Assembly: GCF_014697355.1 (NCBI RefSeq)
Contig: NZ_JACJRQ010000013.1
Coordinates: 1 to 64,000, forward strand
DNA from: Nostoc calcicola FACHB-3891
Lineage (GTDB): Bacteria > Cyanobacteriota > Cyanobacteriia > Cyanobacteriales > Nostocaceae
DNA length: 64,000 nt
Reading direction: 5' to 3'
The position numbers and the translations under genes are program-made. The notes beneath the pieces were generated by a model, which saw nothing but the letters and a program-made list of their open reading frames with translations, had not been told where the DNA came from and searched no databases. Positions 26,727 to 36,390 of the stretch are shown here, in pieces (position 1 is the first letter of the stretch; each line of letters starts with the position of its first letter).

Positions 26727-26845
26727 AGGGATGAGGGGATGAGGAAGAGGGGCAGTTCTTGCTGGGTGCAAGGGAGAAGCCCCTCCCCTCTGCTCCCTGC
26801 TCCCTGCTCCCTTGCCTCTTCCCCATACCCAATGACACAAAGGTA
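26680..26845. repeat. GGGGACGC / GGGGATGG minisatellite and facing arm
   Basis: Tandem GGGGACGC and GGGGATGAGG units at 26686-26750 are followed by a CTCCCTGCTCCCTTGCCTCT arm that can pair back. It overlaps the 3' end of the preceding gene and fills the gap to the kinase gene. Confidence 0.8.
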
Positions 26846-26851
26846 TATGTA

Positions 26852-28996
26852 ATGGAGAAAAGCATTTCATCCTTAATAGTGGTTTTGAAGCGACGAAGTT
26901 TGCCGGCTTTGGTGACGTTTGTTGCTGTAATTGGGGGAGCAGTAGCCTACTTAGTTTTGACTCCAAGTTTGTATCGAGCATCAGCACAATTGATATTGGA
27001 TGACAAACGGGTGAGTATTTCTGAGTTGGGACGCGACCTCACACAGGTACCTGTGGGTGTACCTGGTGGTCCTAGTCCAATGGCTGAGCAAGCAGAATTA
27101 GTGAAATCACGACCTATTTTAGAGCGATCGCTGGCTAAGGTTTTTCCTGTTTCTCAAAGCTTGACAATTAAGAAATTCAGTAAAGGTTTGCGAGTCAAAA
27201 TTGTCCCGGCGACGAATATTTTGGTTATCAGCTATCAAGCCCAAGACCCAGTTCTGGCTGCTAAACTTGTCAACGCTGTTTCCCAAACAATGGTTGAGGA
27301 AAGTGCCGAACAAATCCGCAAAGAAGCTGCAAATGTCAGGAAATTTTTGCAAAAAGAGGTGCCTTTCGCTCGTGGGCGGCTGCAACAAGCAGAGGCTATG
27401 GAAAACAGATATAAACAAGCCAGTGGTCTGATCTCTTTTGCTGACCAAAGCAAAAGTTTAGTTGATAGTTTAGCCACTTTAGAAGACGAGGAGCGGACTT
27501 TAATTGCCCAACTCCAAGAAACGCGATCGCGTGATGCATCCTTACGGAAAATTACTACTACTAGAAACCTCAGCAATGCTTATGCATCTGTACGCGGTGG
27601 GCAAGATGAACAACTCCAGAAGTTACGCACCAAGTTGGCAGATTTGCAAACCCAGGTAGCTACTGTGCGTTTGCGCTTCACAGAGAACCATCCAAGTTTG
27701 ATATTGCTGCTGGAACAACAGCAAGCTCTTAGTGCCTTGTACAATCGGGAATTAGCTCGCCTTTCGCCTCGAAATCCAGCTATCTCCCCGAATCATGTCG
27801 CATCCGATCCTCTGAGTCAGGATCTGACTTCGGAACTGATTGGAAATGAGATTGAACGCTCAGCAGTGGAAAATAAGCTTAAAGCTGTTGAGTCTTTAAA
27901 AGCTAATCTCCAGACTCGTTTAGCACAACTGCCAATTCAACAACAACCCCTGACTGTACTGACTCGCCAACGAGAAGAAGCAGCCGCATCCTTAAAGTTA
28001 CTACAAACCAAACTCGAAGAAGCGCGGATTGCTGAAGCCCAATTAGTTGGCAATATCCGAATTATCGAAGAGGCTAAACCACCAACTTCTCCCACCTACC
28101 CCAAACCTTATCTAGTATTGGGGCTAGCTACTGTGTTGGGAAGTATCTTAGCTGTTGCTGTAGTGTTACTTTTAGAAGCAACAGATAATACCATACATGA
28201 CACTTCCGAAGCCGAGGAAATACTGACAAAAATTCCCTTGTTGGCAACATTACCATCTCTGCCTGCCCAAGCCCTCAATCTGCAACCAGCAGAGGAATTT
28301 TTAGATGATATTGCTTTGGTTGAGCCTTACCGGATGTTGCTCAAAACGCTAGAGTTTCGCAGTTCTCAAAAATTGCAGAGTATTGTGATTACTAGTACTA
28401 AATCTGGGGAAGGGAAATCAGTAGTTGTTTCGCACCTAGCTGCTGTTTGTGCGATGTTATCTCGACGAACCTTGATTGTGGATGCCGATTTACATCGTCC
28501 GGCGCAGCACAAGCTGTTTAACTTACCTATCAAACCGGGAATTAGCGATGCGATCGCTAAAGAGCGATCGCTACTAGATACCGTGCAAATTAGAGATATT
28601 GAAAATCTTTCGGTGCTGACTTGTGGCGAACTACACCCACGCCCCTCACAGTTACTAGAGTCTGAGGCGATGAAGTCGCTGATAGCAGAAGCTACAGAAA
28701 ATTATGATTTTGTAATCATAGATACTCCACCTTTGAGCGTCAGTGCTGATGCAACTACCTTGGGTCGCTATACAAATGGCGTTGTGCTGATTACACGTCC
28801 CAGTTTTACCCTCAAAGATTTCCTGAAAAAAGCAGTATCAGAACTTACACAAAATCAAATACCAATTCTCGGAGTAGTAATCAATGGCATGACATCTGAA
28901 ACTGAAAAATCTTACCGCTATTTATCGCGTCCTCTGAAACATTCAACTCCTCCAAGGGATACAGTCAATTCTGCAAACGGTTTGAAGTCGAAGTAA
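26852..28996 (+). CDS. Wzc/CapB-like polysaccharide co-polymerase and tyrosine autokinase
   Basis: A 714-residue membrane protein combining an N-terminal Wzz domain (membrane segments near 17-36 and 430-450), a long periplasmic coiled coil, and a C-terminal BY-kinase. Walker A is TSTKSGEGKS (about 513-522), Walker A' LIVDADLHRP and Walker B FVIIDTPP. BY-kinases control chain length and export by autophosphorylation; the usual C-terminal Tyr cluster is reduced here to KSYRYLSRP. The ATG at 26852 is chosen because the upstream in-frame codons are repeat DNA. Confidence 0.92.
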   Translation: MEKSISSLIVVLKRRSLPALVTFVAVIGGAVAYLVLTPSLYRASAQLILDDKRVSISELGRDLTQVPVGVPGGPSPMAEQAELVKSRPILERSLAKVFPVSQSLTIKKFSKGLRVKIVPATNILVISYQAQDPVLAAKLVNAVSQTMVEESAEQIRKEAANVRKFLQKEVPFARGRLQQAEAMENRYKQASGLISFADQSKSLVDSLATLEDEERTLIAQLQETRSRDASLRKITTTRNLSNAYASVRGGQDEQLQKLRTKLADLQTQVATVRLRFTENHPSLILLLEQQQALSALYNRELARLSPRNPAISPNHVASDPLSQDLTSELIGNEIERSAVENKLKAVESLKANLQTRLAQLPIQQQPLTVLTRQREEAAASLKLLQTKLEEARIAEAQLVGNIRIIEEAKPPTSPTYPKPYLVLGLATVLGSILAVAVVLLLEATDNTIHDTSEAEEILTKIPLLATLPSLPAQALNLQPAEEFLDDIALVEPYRMLLKTLEFRSSQKLQSIVITSTKSGEGKSVVVSHLAAVCAMLSRRTLIVDADLHRPAQHKLFNLPIKPGISDAIAKERSLLDTVQIRDIENLSVLTCGELHPRPSQLLESEAMKSLIAEATENYDFVIIDTPPLSVSADATTLGRYTNGVVLITRPSFTLKDFLKKAVSELTQNQIPILGVVINGMTSETEKSYRYLSRPLKHSTPPRDTVNSANGLKSK

Positions 28997-29029
28997 TGAC
29001 ATACAGCAGAATTCAAAAAATAAACCATT

Positions 29030-29162
29030 TGTAGAGACGCGATTCATGAGCCAGCGCGTTGCGGGGGTTCCCCCCGTTGTAGCGACTGGCGTCGCGTCTT
29101 AACCCAACGATGTGTTGCTTTCCTTCAAATCTGCTGTAGGGGCGTACAGCTGTACGCCCCAC
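29030..29162. repeat. Palindromic repeats between kinase and polymerase genes
   Basis: Two dispersed palindromes: GTAGAGACGCGATTCATGAG facing GGCGTCGCGTCTTA (29030-29102, with GCGGGGGTTCCCCCCGTT inside), and the perfect 22-nt GGGGCGTACAGCTGTACGCC plus CC at 29139-29160. Confidence 0.8.
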
Positions 29163-29202
29163 CCATATCTATACATCTTTATCAGGTACTTCGTGAAATG
29201 GT

Positions 29203-30618
29203 ATGAAGATATTGACTAATCAACGCTCGATGATCCTGAGGATTGGGTTGGTAGGTGTAGGAATTGGCTTACTCACAGCATTTCAACCTCTTTATCTGGG
29301 GTTGGTGGTGGGCGCAATCGCGGTAGTTTTCTTGTTCTTTGCCAGATTCGAGCAAACCGTACTCGGACTATTAATCTTGCGTAGTGCCCTCGATCCTTTT
29401 TCTGCTCAGCAAATTCCTTCCCTATTCGCCATTGGTCTGGATGTCCTAATTTTACTTTATGTCGCAGTTACATTACTCACTGGTCAGATAGTACGTACTG
29501 ATAAATTTTGGTGGTTATTTGCAGGCTGGGTTGCTCTCCAGGGCGTAGGAGTAATACTCATACCTTTGGAAGAACAGGGATTAGATGCTGGTGCTTTCAT
29601 AGACAGCATCCGCGAATGGGTGCGTCTTTTTTCTTGGCTGATGGTTTACTTGCTGGTAATGCAACTCCAAGACAGACTCCATCCGCAAAAGATTATTTCT
29701 GCATTATTTTTCGCTCTCATCTTACCCCTGACGGCAGCAACTATCCAGATGCTTGTTCCCGTTTCGCTCCTACCAGCTATACTCCAAGCTACCAAAGACC
29801 CAATTTCTGGAGAAATTTCCCGAATTAATGGCACCCTTGGTCTGTCCAATACCTTCGCAACTTTTTTGTTGCTGTTCATTGGTTTAACTTATTGGAAAGT
29901 TAATCAGTCCCAGCGTCGTTGGACTTGGTTAATATTGCTTGGTTTACTCGGCTTTTTCTATGTGAATACTAAAGCTTTGTTTAGCTTGATAATGCTGGGT
30001 ATTTTCATTCTGGTTTTGATTGCACCAAGATTGAGCCTGATTAATTTGATTGGTGGAGCATTTTTATTTGCAGTAGTTATAGTCTTATTTGCCAGCACCG
30101 AGTTTGGACAACAACGCCTCACCTCCCTAACTCAAACACCCCTGTTAAATCCAGATTTAGATATATCGCGGGCAATTATTTTGTCACACGGAGACGGCAA
30201 TAGTTTTAACTGGCGGCTTGCTCAGTGGTCTTTACTCATGCAAGCTTGGGAACAGTCACCTATTTTTGGTTATGGTTTGGCGAGTAGTCGCTATTTAACT
30301 ATTTACAATAACTACGCCCACAATGATTATGTCCGGGCGTTAGCAGAAGGTGGAATCCTTGGGCTTTTAGCTTTTCTATTTTTTCTTGGTATTCAAGCTA
30401 CACATTTGATTCAGTTACTTGGGCGCACTTCCTCTACTAAAGCTCAGCAAGATTTATGTCGAGTATTGTTAGCTATCCTTGCAGCTGTGGTTGTCGGCAT
30501 GATTACTGAGAATATTTGGAGTCACACAACCTTCTTTTTCTACTGGTGGACTCTGTTTGCAATTGCTGGTTGGAACTGGGATCGGCCAAATCCTGTGGAT
30601 AACTCTGTATCTGAATGA
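29203..30618 (+). CDS. O-antigen ligase / Wzy-like polymerase
   Basis: A 471-residue polytopic membrane protein with about a dozen hydrophobic segments and a large periplasmic loop. The Wzy_C signature is visible as IFGYGLASSR, then HNDYVRALAEGGILGLLAFL. It would polymerise or ligate lipid-linked repeat units in the periplasm. It sits between the co-polymerase kinase and the third glycosyltransferase, as expected for a Wzx/Wzy pathway. Confidence 0.88.
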   Translation: MKILTNQRSMILRIGLVGVGIGLLTAFQPLYLGLVVGAIAVVFLFFARFEQTVLGLLILRSALDPFSAQQIPSLFAIGLDVLILLYVAVTLLTGQIVRTDKFWWLFAGWVALQGVGVILIPLEEQGLDAGAFIDSIREWVRLFSWLMVYLLVMQLQDRLHPQKIISALFFALILPLTAATIQMLVPVSLLPAILQATKDPISGEISRINGTLGLSNTFATFLLLFIGLTYWKVNQSQRRWTWLILLGLLGFFYVNTKALFSLIMLGIFILVLIAPRLSLINLIGGAFLFAVVIVLFASTEFGQQRLTSLTQTPLLNPDLDISRAIILSHGDGNSFNWRLAQWSLLMQAWEQSPIFGYGLASSRYLTIYNNYAHNDYVRALAEGGILGLLAFLFFLGIQATHLIQLLGRTSSTKAQQDLCRVLLAILAAVVVGMITENIWSHTTFFFYWWTLFAIAGWNWDRPNPVDNSVSE

Positions 30619-30625
30619 ACTTTCT

Positions 30626-31816
30626 ATGATTCAGCGCTTGATTGATACTGACGATCGCGCCCAGCCCAAAGCACAACATCAACGATCCTATCGAGTGGTT
30701 TTAGTGCATCCGAGTGCGGGAGTTAACTGGAGTGGTGGCTCGGAGATTTTTGCCATAGAACTTGCCGATCGCCTCAGTACTTACTTCGATGTGGAATTAT
30801 TAGCAGGCGATCGCTGTAGTCAGTTTTACTATCCAGCTGGTGGTATTGGCCGCACAAAGGCGCGGCAGATTTTGAATAATTTAGCGATCGCTCCTCTATT
30901 GAAACGTTTTTTTACTCATTCTGATATTGCCATCGAACACTTGACAAGCTTTTTACCTTGTGCATTACGACTACTCACACACCCTGCTGACCTGATTTTT
31001 CCCTGCAACGATTACGGAGGCTTAGCGATGGCAGCTTTTGTCCGTACCATTATTGGTACGCCAATTATTTATACTGAACATACTGGATTGCTGAGTCAAG
31101 GGCGATCGCTTGCACGTAATTTGCGATTTCGTCCCGATCATCTCGTAGTTTTTTCGGAAACTATGGCTAATTTTGCCCGAACTTTACGACCCGATCAACC
31201 TACTACCATCATTCCTAATGGCGTAGATACTAACCGCTTTACACCAGAAGGAGAACATATAGACTTGGGTTTAAACAAACCTCTAGTTTTGTGTGTAGCT
31301 TCTCTCAATCGTCACAGTCACAAGCGTGTTGAACTGGCAATCAAGGCTGTAGCTTCATTACCAAAAGTCAGTCTTCTGATTTGTGGAGATGGCATAGATC
31401 GAGAATACTTTCAATCTCTGGGCGAAAAGTTGTTGGGAAGGGATCGCTTTGCCATCAAAATATTTCCCAGTAATCAGATGCCCAAAGTTTATCGAAGTGT
31501 CAATGCATTCACTTTGCCTTCGATTAATGAACCATGTGCTATTTCTTATTTGGAAGCAATGGCTAGTGGTTTACCAATAGTTACCACAGACGATGAAATG
31601 CGTCGCTATATGGTTGCAGATGCTGGAATTTTATGTGATGTCACAGACATAGAAAATTATGCCGCTGCTATTACCAAAGTCTTGAGTGGAGATTGGCTGC
31701 AAAAAGCAACAATGAATGCCTCACGTTTTAGTTGGGATACTATTGCATTATCCTACCGAGATGTGATTATACAGACAATCATTGAATCAGGAAAAATTTA
31801 CTCTCAAAATATCTAA
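30626..31816 (+). CDS. Glycosyltransferase, GT4 family
   Basis: A 396-residue GT-B enzyme starting 8 bp after the polymerase stop, so almost certainly co-translated. N-terminal VVLVHPSAGVNWSGGSEIFA is the nucleotide-fold entry, and the donor half has VASLNRHSHKRVELAIKAV and INEPCAISYLEAMASGLPIV with the Glu pair. An in-frame start at 30557, inside the polymerase gene, is less likely. Confidence 0.89.
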   Translation: MIQRLIDTDDRAQPKAQHQRSYRVVLVHPSAGVNWSGGSEIFAIELADRLSTYFDVELLAGDRCSQFYYPAGGIGRTKARQILNNLAIAPLLKRFFTHSDIAIEHLTSFLPCALRLLTHPADLIFPCNDYGGLAMAAFVRTIIGTPIIYTEHTGLLSQGRSLARNLRFRPDHLVVFSETMANFARTLRPDQPTTIIPNGVDTNRFTPEGEHIDLGLNKPLVLCVASLNRHSHKRVELAIKAVASLPKVSLLICGDGIDREYFQSLGEKLLGRDRFAIKIFPSNQMPKVYRSVNAFTLPSINEPCAISYLEAMASGLPIVTTDDEMRRYMVADAGILCDVTDIENYAAAITKVLSGDWLQKATMNASRFSWDTIALSYRDVIIQTIIESGKIYSQNI

Positions 31817-31823
31817 ATAAAAG

Positions 31824-31992
31824 AGAATTCAGAATTCAGAATTCAGAATTCAGAATCCAGAATTCAGAATCCAGAATTCAGAATCCAGAATCCAGAACTC
31901 AGCACTCCTAACTCTCCACTCCTAACTCCTAACTCCCCACTCCTAACTCCTAACTCCTAACTCCTAACTTTTAACTCCTAACTCCCCAATTA
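31824..31992. repeat. GAATTCA and ACTCCTA short tandem repeats
   Basis: About ten GAATTCA or GAATCCA heptamers (31824-31898) are followed by about ten CTCCTAA/CTCCCCA units up to the flippase start, so the start region of the flippase mRNA is repeat-derived. Confidence 0.92.
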
Positions 31993-31994
31993 TT

Positions 31995-33560
31995 ATGTCA
32001 GTTTCTCGACGAATTGCTTTTGCAGTCAGTGTTTCTTGGCTAAGTCGGGTGTCAATAATTTGTTCGGGCTTAGTTTTGACTCCGACTCTCTTCCGGTTTA
32101 TGGGAAAAGAGGAACTAGGACTATGGTATTTATTAGGTAATAGCCAATCTTTTTTATGGTTGTTGTCTTTGGGAATTACGCCAACCTTGACGCGGCATAT
32201 AGCTTTGGCAAAAGGAAAAAGCGGCTTCGACCCAGAAGTAGAATTAACAGATGAAACTCAGCAACATATTGGAGATTTAGTAGTCACAGGTCGGTTAATT
32301 TTGCAATGGTTGGCAGTGGCTGTTTTCTTCATAGCGTGGGTTTTGGGTTACGCTTTAATCAGTCAAATTCAGTTACATGAAGTATCTCAAGAGCAAGTAA
32401 TTTGGTCTTGGACATTAATGTGTGCTGGTTACGCGATCGCAGTTTGGTTATCTTATTTTGATTGCCTACTGGCGGGCATGGGATATGTTGGTTGGGATGG
32501 TCTGATTGCAGTATTAACCTATTTTTTAATTATCCTGAGTAACATGATTGCAGTCATGTTGGGTGGTGGATTATTAGCATTGGCGATAATTTCTGTAGTT
32601 GCTGGTTTAATCCAGAGGTTGATATTTATCACAGTTATCCGTTGGCGTTTTCCTAATTTATTGCTTTTTCAGGGTAATTGGAATATTCAATATGCCAAGG
32701 CACTATTTAAGCCCTCCTTATATTGGTGGTTAACTGATTTGGGAGCATTTTTAATTTTACGCACCGATACTTATTTTATTGCGATATTCAAAGGTTCTCA
32801 CAATATTCCCAGTTATCAAGCTACTTATAATTTGATAGCTAATATTTCTCAAGCTGCTATTGCTTTTGCAGGTTCTTCGGCAGTTTTTATTAGTCAAGCA
32901 TGGCAAGCCGGAAATTTAGCAGATATTCACCGAATGACTCTACGGAATGCACGCATAGGATTGTCCATTGTGGCTGCGGGAGTTGCATTTTTGATTGTGG
33001 CAGGTGGAGATTTTATCAAATTGTGGTTGGGTAAGGGTAACTTTGTTGGTCTTGATGTCTTGTTGATTTTTTGTATTATCCTGACCCTAGAAACGCAACA
33101 TGTGATTCTGATAACAAGTTCACGAGCCACAGAAGATGAAAAGTATGCACCTTGGTCTTTAACTTCAGGTGTTCTGAATTTAGTATTTACCTGGGTTTTG
33201 ATTAAACCTTTGGGGTTGCTTGGGGTAGCAATGGCAACAATGTTGGCACAGATGCTAACGAACAATTGGTATGCAGTTTATAGACCAATGGTGCGTTTGC
33301 GTCTCAACTTTGGCATCTATTTACGTCAGGTAATTGGTTTGTGGGTTAGTGTCTTAGTTTGCTGTTTGGGGTTGTCTTGGTTAGCTAAGAAAAGTCTGTT
33401 TCTGTTAGGAATAACTTCAGAATGGGCTGTAATTATAACTACCGCAGTAATTTGTGGCGCTGTTTTATCAACTTCACTGTGGACAAGTGTTTTAGAAGAC
33501 CATCATCGTACAAGTATTCAAGGAAAGCTAAAAGCTTGGCTGAGGCTGTCTGAATTTTAA
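31995..33560 (+). CDS. Wzx-like oligosaccharide flippase
   Basis: A 521-residue polytopic membrane protein of the MOP superfamily (polysaccharide biosynthesis/flippase type), with 12-14 hydrophobic segments. It would move lipid-linked sugar units to the periplasmic face for the Wzy-like polymerase. The opening SRRIAFAVSVSWLSRVSIIC and LTPTLFRFMGKEELGLWYL are typical of the family's first helices. Last gene of the first exopolysaccharide cluster. Confidence 0.88.
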   Translation: MSVSRRIAFAVSVSWLSRVSIICSGLVLTPTLFRFMGKEELGLWYLLGNSQSFLWLLSLGITPTLTRHIALAKGKSGFDPEVELTDETQQHIGDLVVTGRLILQWLAVAVFFIAWVLGYALISQIQLHEVSQEQVIWSWTLMCAGYAIAVWLSYFDCLLAGMGYVGWDGLIAVLTYFLIILSNMIAVMLGGGLLALAIISVVAGLIQRLIFITVIRWRFPNLLLFQGNWNIQYAKALFKPSLYWWLTDLGAFLILRTDTYFIAIFKGSHNIPSYQATYNLIANISQAAIAFAGSSAVFISQAWQAGNLADIHRMTLRNARIGLSIVAAGVAFLIVAGGDFIKLWLGKGNFVGLDVLLIFCIILTLETQHVILITSSRATEDEKYAPWSLTSGVLNLVFTWVLIKPLGLLGVAMATMLAQMLTNNWYAVYRPMVRLRLNFGIYLRQVIGLWVSVLVCCLGLSWLAKKSLFLLGITSEWAVIITTAVICGAVLSTSLWTSVLEDHHRTSIQGKLKAWLRLSEF

Positions 33561-33875
33561 AACGATGGAATCTGAGACTGTAATAGTACTGCCGCTAGAT
33601 GTAAATGATAGTAAATATGGTTACTAAGTCCTGAGATCGTTCTCTAATTTGTGTATATGGGTAAATATTTATATTTTTATAAATAATAGTTAAGAAAAGA
33701 TAAAATCATCTGAAAGTTGGATAAGTAGTTGTAGTTTTATAAAGTATAATTAAGAAAAAGATAAACAAATCTAAGCAGTAACATAGGCTAAATTTGCCTC
33801 GAACAATATCCGAAAAGGATAAAGTTCTAATTGTTTTAGATCAGAGACTATCGCTATCCTGTACATGCAAATAAC
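33561..33875. other. Gene-free AT-rich spacer
   Basis: No repeats of the common classes and no gene signature; presumably the promoter region of the ABC1 kinase gene. Confidence 0.5.
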
Positions 33876-35663
33876 TTGCAGATCGGGAGAGAAAGCAGCA
33901 AAAGTGTAAATTTCCGAGTTGAAGAGGCAAATAAAGGCGTGGGTCAGCATCAACCTGCTCAGCTAGAACGCTACAATCCAGACGCGATCGCTCGCTACTA
34001 TCGTTACCGTCCCTGGCTAGCCTGGGGGCGATTGCTGAAAATTATCTGGTCTTTCGCAGGATTTATACTCAGTATAAAGTTGGATGAATGGCAAGATAAA
34101 GTTGAGCAGAACAAGGTAAAACGAGCTATCCAGCTGCGAAAACTGCTCACAGGTCTGGGGCCTACTTTTATTAAAGTTGGTCAAGCCCTTTCCACCAGGC
34201 CTGACTTGATACGTAAAGATTTTTTAGAAGAACTGGTGAAGTTGCAAGACCAGTTACCACCATTCGATAATGCGATCGCTTACCAAATTATCGAAACTGA
34301 ACTAGACCGACCCATTCACGACTGTTTTAGTGAACTGTCAGCCAACCCAGTAGCTGCGGCTAGCTTGGGTCAAGTATACCGCGGTCGTTTGGTCACTGGG
34401 GAAGAAGTTGCAGTCAAAGTGCAACGCCCCAACTTACGCCCGGTTCTCACACGCGACTTATATTTGATGCGGTGGGCGGCGAGTTGGCTAGCTCCTTGGT
34501 TACCCCTGAATCTCGGCCACGACCTGACTTTAATTGTGGACGAGTTTGGCACCAAGTTATTTGAAGAAATTGACTATATTAATGAAGGTCGCAACGCCGA
34601 AAAATTTGCTAGCAACTTCCACAACGACCCGCAGGTAAAAGTTCCAGGGATTTACTGGCGTTATACCAATACCCACGTTTTAACCCTGGAATGGATTAAC
34701 GGCTTCAAGCTAACAGACACCCAACGCATCCGGGAAGCAGGTTTAGACCCAGAAACCATCATCCAAATTGGCGTTACCTCAGGTTTGCAACAGTTGTTAG
34801 AACACGGCTTCTTTCATGCAGACCCCCATCCTGGTAACTTGTTTGCTATGCCCGATGGTCGCATGGCTTACATCGACTTTGGGATGATGGATCAGTTAGA
34901 AGAAACCACCAAAGAAACCCTAGTAGATGCACTAGTGCATTTGGTGAATAAAGACTACACCGATTTAGCCGAAGACTTTGTAAAATTGGGGTTTTTGACT
35001 CCAGACACGAATATTTGCCCGATTGTACCCGCATTAGAAGCAGTGTTGGGAAATGCGATCGGTAAAAACGTCGGGGATTTTAACTTCAAAACGATCACCG
35101 ATGACTTCTCGGAACTGATGTATGAATATCCTTTTCGAGTTCCGGCGAAGTTTGCTTTAATTATTCGTTCCCTGGTGACTCAAGAAGGTATTGCTCTCTC
35201 GCTCAATCGGGATTTCAAAATTGTTGAGGTGGGTTATCCATACATAGCACGGCGGTTGCTGACGGGAGAATCACCCGCATTGCGGCGACGACTATTGAAT
35301 GTGCTATTTAAAGATGGTAAATTCCAGTGGCAGCGGTTAGAAAACTTAATTACCATCGCTCGTACTGATGGCAACTTTGATGTCGTACCCACAGCCCAAA
35401 TGGGATTCCAATATTTGATGTCCGAAGAAGGTAAATTTCTCCGGCGCCAGCTAGTGCTTGCTCTCACCGAAGATGACCGCTTGCACACCGAAGAAGTCCA
35501 ACGCTTGTGGAACCTGGTTAAAGATGACTTAAAACCAGATCGTTTATTAAATGTGGCGATCGGTATCTTAACAGAATTATCCAGAGAAGGCGCAGCTGCT
35601 ATCTTACCAAAAGCTGCATTCCTTGGGTCTTTTGTTGGAAATCAATCAGCAAGTAAAAACTAA
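33876..35663 (+). CDS. ABC1/AarF/UbiB-family atypical kinase
   Basis: A UbiB-type protein of up to 595 residues. The family's KxGQ block is FIKVGQALSTRPDLI, the Ala-rich loop AAASLGQVYRGRL replaces a normal Gly-loop, EVAVKVQRPN holds the ATP Lys, and HADPHPGNL and YIDFGMMD are the catalytic and metal motifs. These proteins support quinone synthesis or membrane lipid homeostasis; cyanobacteria have several. Start uncertain: the TTG at 33876 has no ribosome-binding site, and the GTG at 33939 (KGVGQHQPAQ) is about as likely. Confidence 0.92.
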   Translation: MQIGRESSKSVNFRVEEANKGVGQHQPAQLERYNPDAIARYYRYRPWLAWGRLLKIIWSFAGFILSIKLDEWQDKVEQNKVKRAIQLRKLLTGLGPTFIKVGQALSTRPDLIRKDFLEELVKLQDQLPPFDNAIAYQIIETELDRPIHDCFSELSANPVAAASLGQVYRGRLVTGEEVAVKVQRPNLRPVLTRDLYLMRWAASWLAPWLPLNLGHDLTLIVDEFGTKLFEEIDYINEGRNAEKFASNFHNDPQVKVPGIYWRYTNTHVLTLEWINGFKLTDTQRIREAGLDPETIIQIGVTSGLQQLLEHGFFHADPHPGNLFAMPDGRMAYIDFGMMDQLEETTKETLVDALVHLVNKDYTDLAEDFVKLGFLTPDTNICPIVPALEAVLGNAIGKNVGDFNFKTITDDFSELMYEYPFRVPAKFALIIRSLVTQEGIALSLNRDFKIVEVGYPYIARRLLTGESPALRRRLLNVLFKDGKFQWQRLENLITIARTDGNFDVVPTAQMGFQYLMSEEGKFLRRQLVLALTEDDRLHTEEVQRLWNLVKDDLKPDRLLNVAIGILTELSREGAAAILPKAAFLGSFVGNQSASKN

Positions 35664-35679
35664 AAAATCTTTAATAAGA

Positions 35680-35768
35680 ATTCAGGAGTCAGGAGTCAGA
35701 ATTCAGAATGAATTATGTCACTGATTTATTTAGAATTCTGAATTCTGAATTCTGAATTCTGAATTCTT
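35680..35768. repeat. Inverted GAATTCAG short repeats
   Basis: GAATTCAGGAGTCAGGAGTC on the left faces GAATTCTGAATTCTGAATTC on the right, forming a long hairpin between the two genes. Confidence 0.9.
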
Positions 35769-35792
35769 TTTTAATATCAACCAGGAGTTTCC

Positions 35793-36167
35793 ATGTACTA
35801 CTTCCCCTTGCAACCCCCTTACTTTCTGTTAATTGCTGGCTTTCTGGCAGCATTAACATCTGGCATAGCATTATCTGGAACTTTGAAAGTAATTGTGCAG
35901 AAATGGCCAAGCGAACGTACAGAAAATAGTAAACCGCGTTCTCCATTGAAACAATTATTTGTGCCATTTCTCGGCATAACTGCTGGTATTTGTCTATTTA
36001 TGTCTTCAGGCTTGGAAATATTTGGCTTTCCTTACTTGCTAGCTTTAGGAGTTGGTTTACCAATTAGTCTGCTGACTTGTTTGTTAGTGTGGTTGCAGTT
36101 GGGAAGTATGCTCACTTTTGTCGAACGCGAAGGAATGCAATCTCTAGATTTAGATTCTTTTTCTTAG
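35793..36167 (+). CDS. Small cyanobacterial membrane protein, function unknown
   Basis: A 124-residue protein with three predicted membrane segments (FLLIAGFLAALTSGIALSG, FVPFLGITAGICLFM, LLALGVGLPISLLTCLLVWL) and a short charged loop between the first two. AGGAG lies just before the ATG. I do not recognise the family. A hairpin with the arms ACCGCCAGCA and TGTTGGCGGT follows at 36210-36236. Confidence 0.8.
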   Translation: MYYFPLQPPYFLLIAGFLAALTSGIALSGTLKVIVQKWPSERTENSKPRSPLKQLFVPFLGITAGICLFMSSGLEIFGFPYLLALGVGLPISLLTCLLVWLQLGSMLTFVEREGMQSLDLDSFS

Positions 36168-36209
36168 ATGTAGGATACTCCACGAACATCCAAATCAACG
36201 TAAATCTTC

Positions 36210-36236
36210 ACCGCCAGCAAATTATTTGTTGGCGGT
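36210..36236 (+). terminator. Terminator-like hairpin
   Basis: ACCGCCAGCA faces TGTTGGCGGT with one G-T pair and a 7-nt AT loop, 42 bp past the stop of the small membrane protein. No T-run. Confidence 0.55.
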
Positions 36237-36390
36237 TGATACTTAGCTTTTACTAAAATTTCATAAATTTCAATATCTAATTACGTTAAAATCACGTATA
36301 AATACCGTACTATACTTGCTGTAATAATACTCAGGATTGTACGAATTTTTCGTGCAACTTTTTATCTCTTCCAAAGGAGTTTCATAAACT

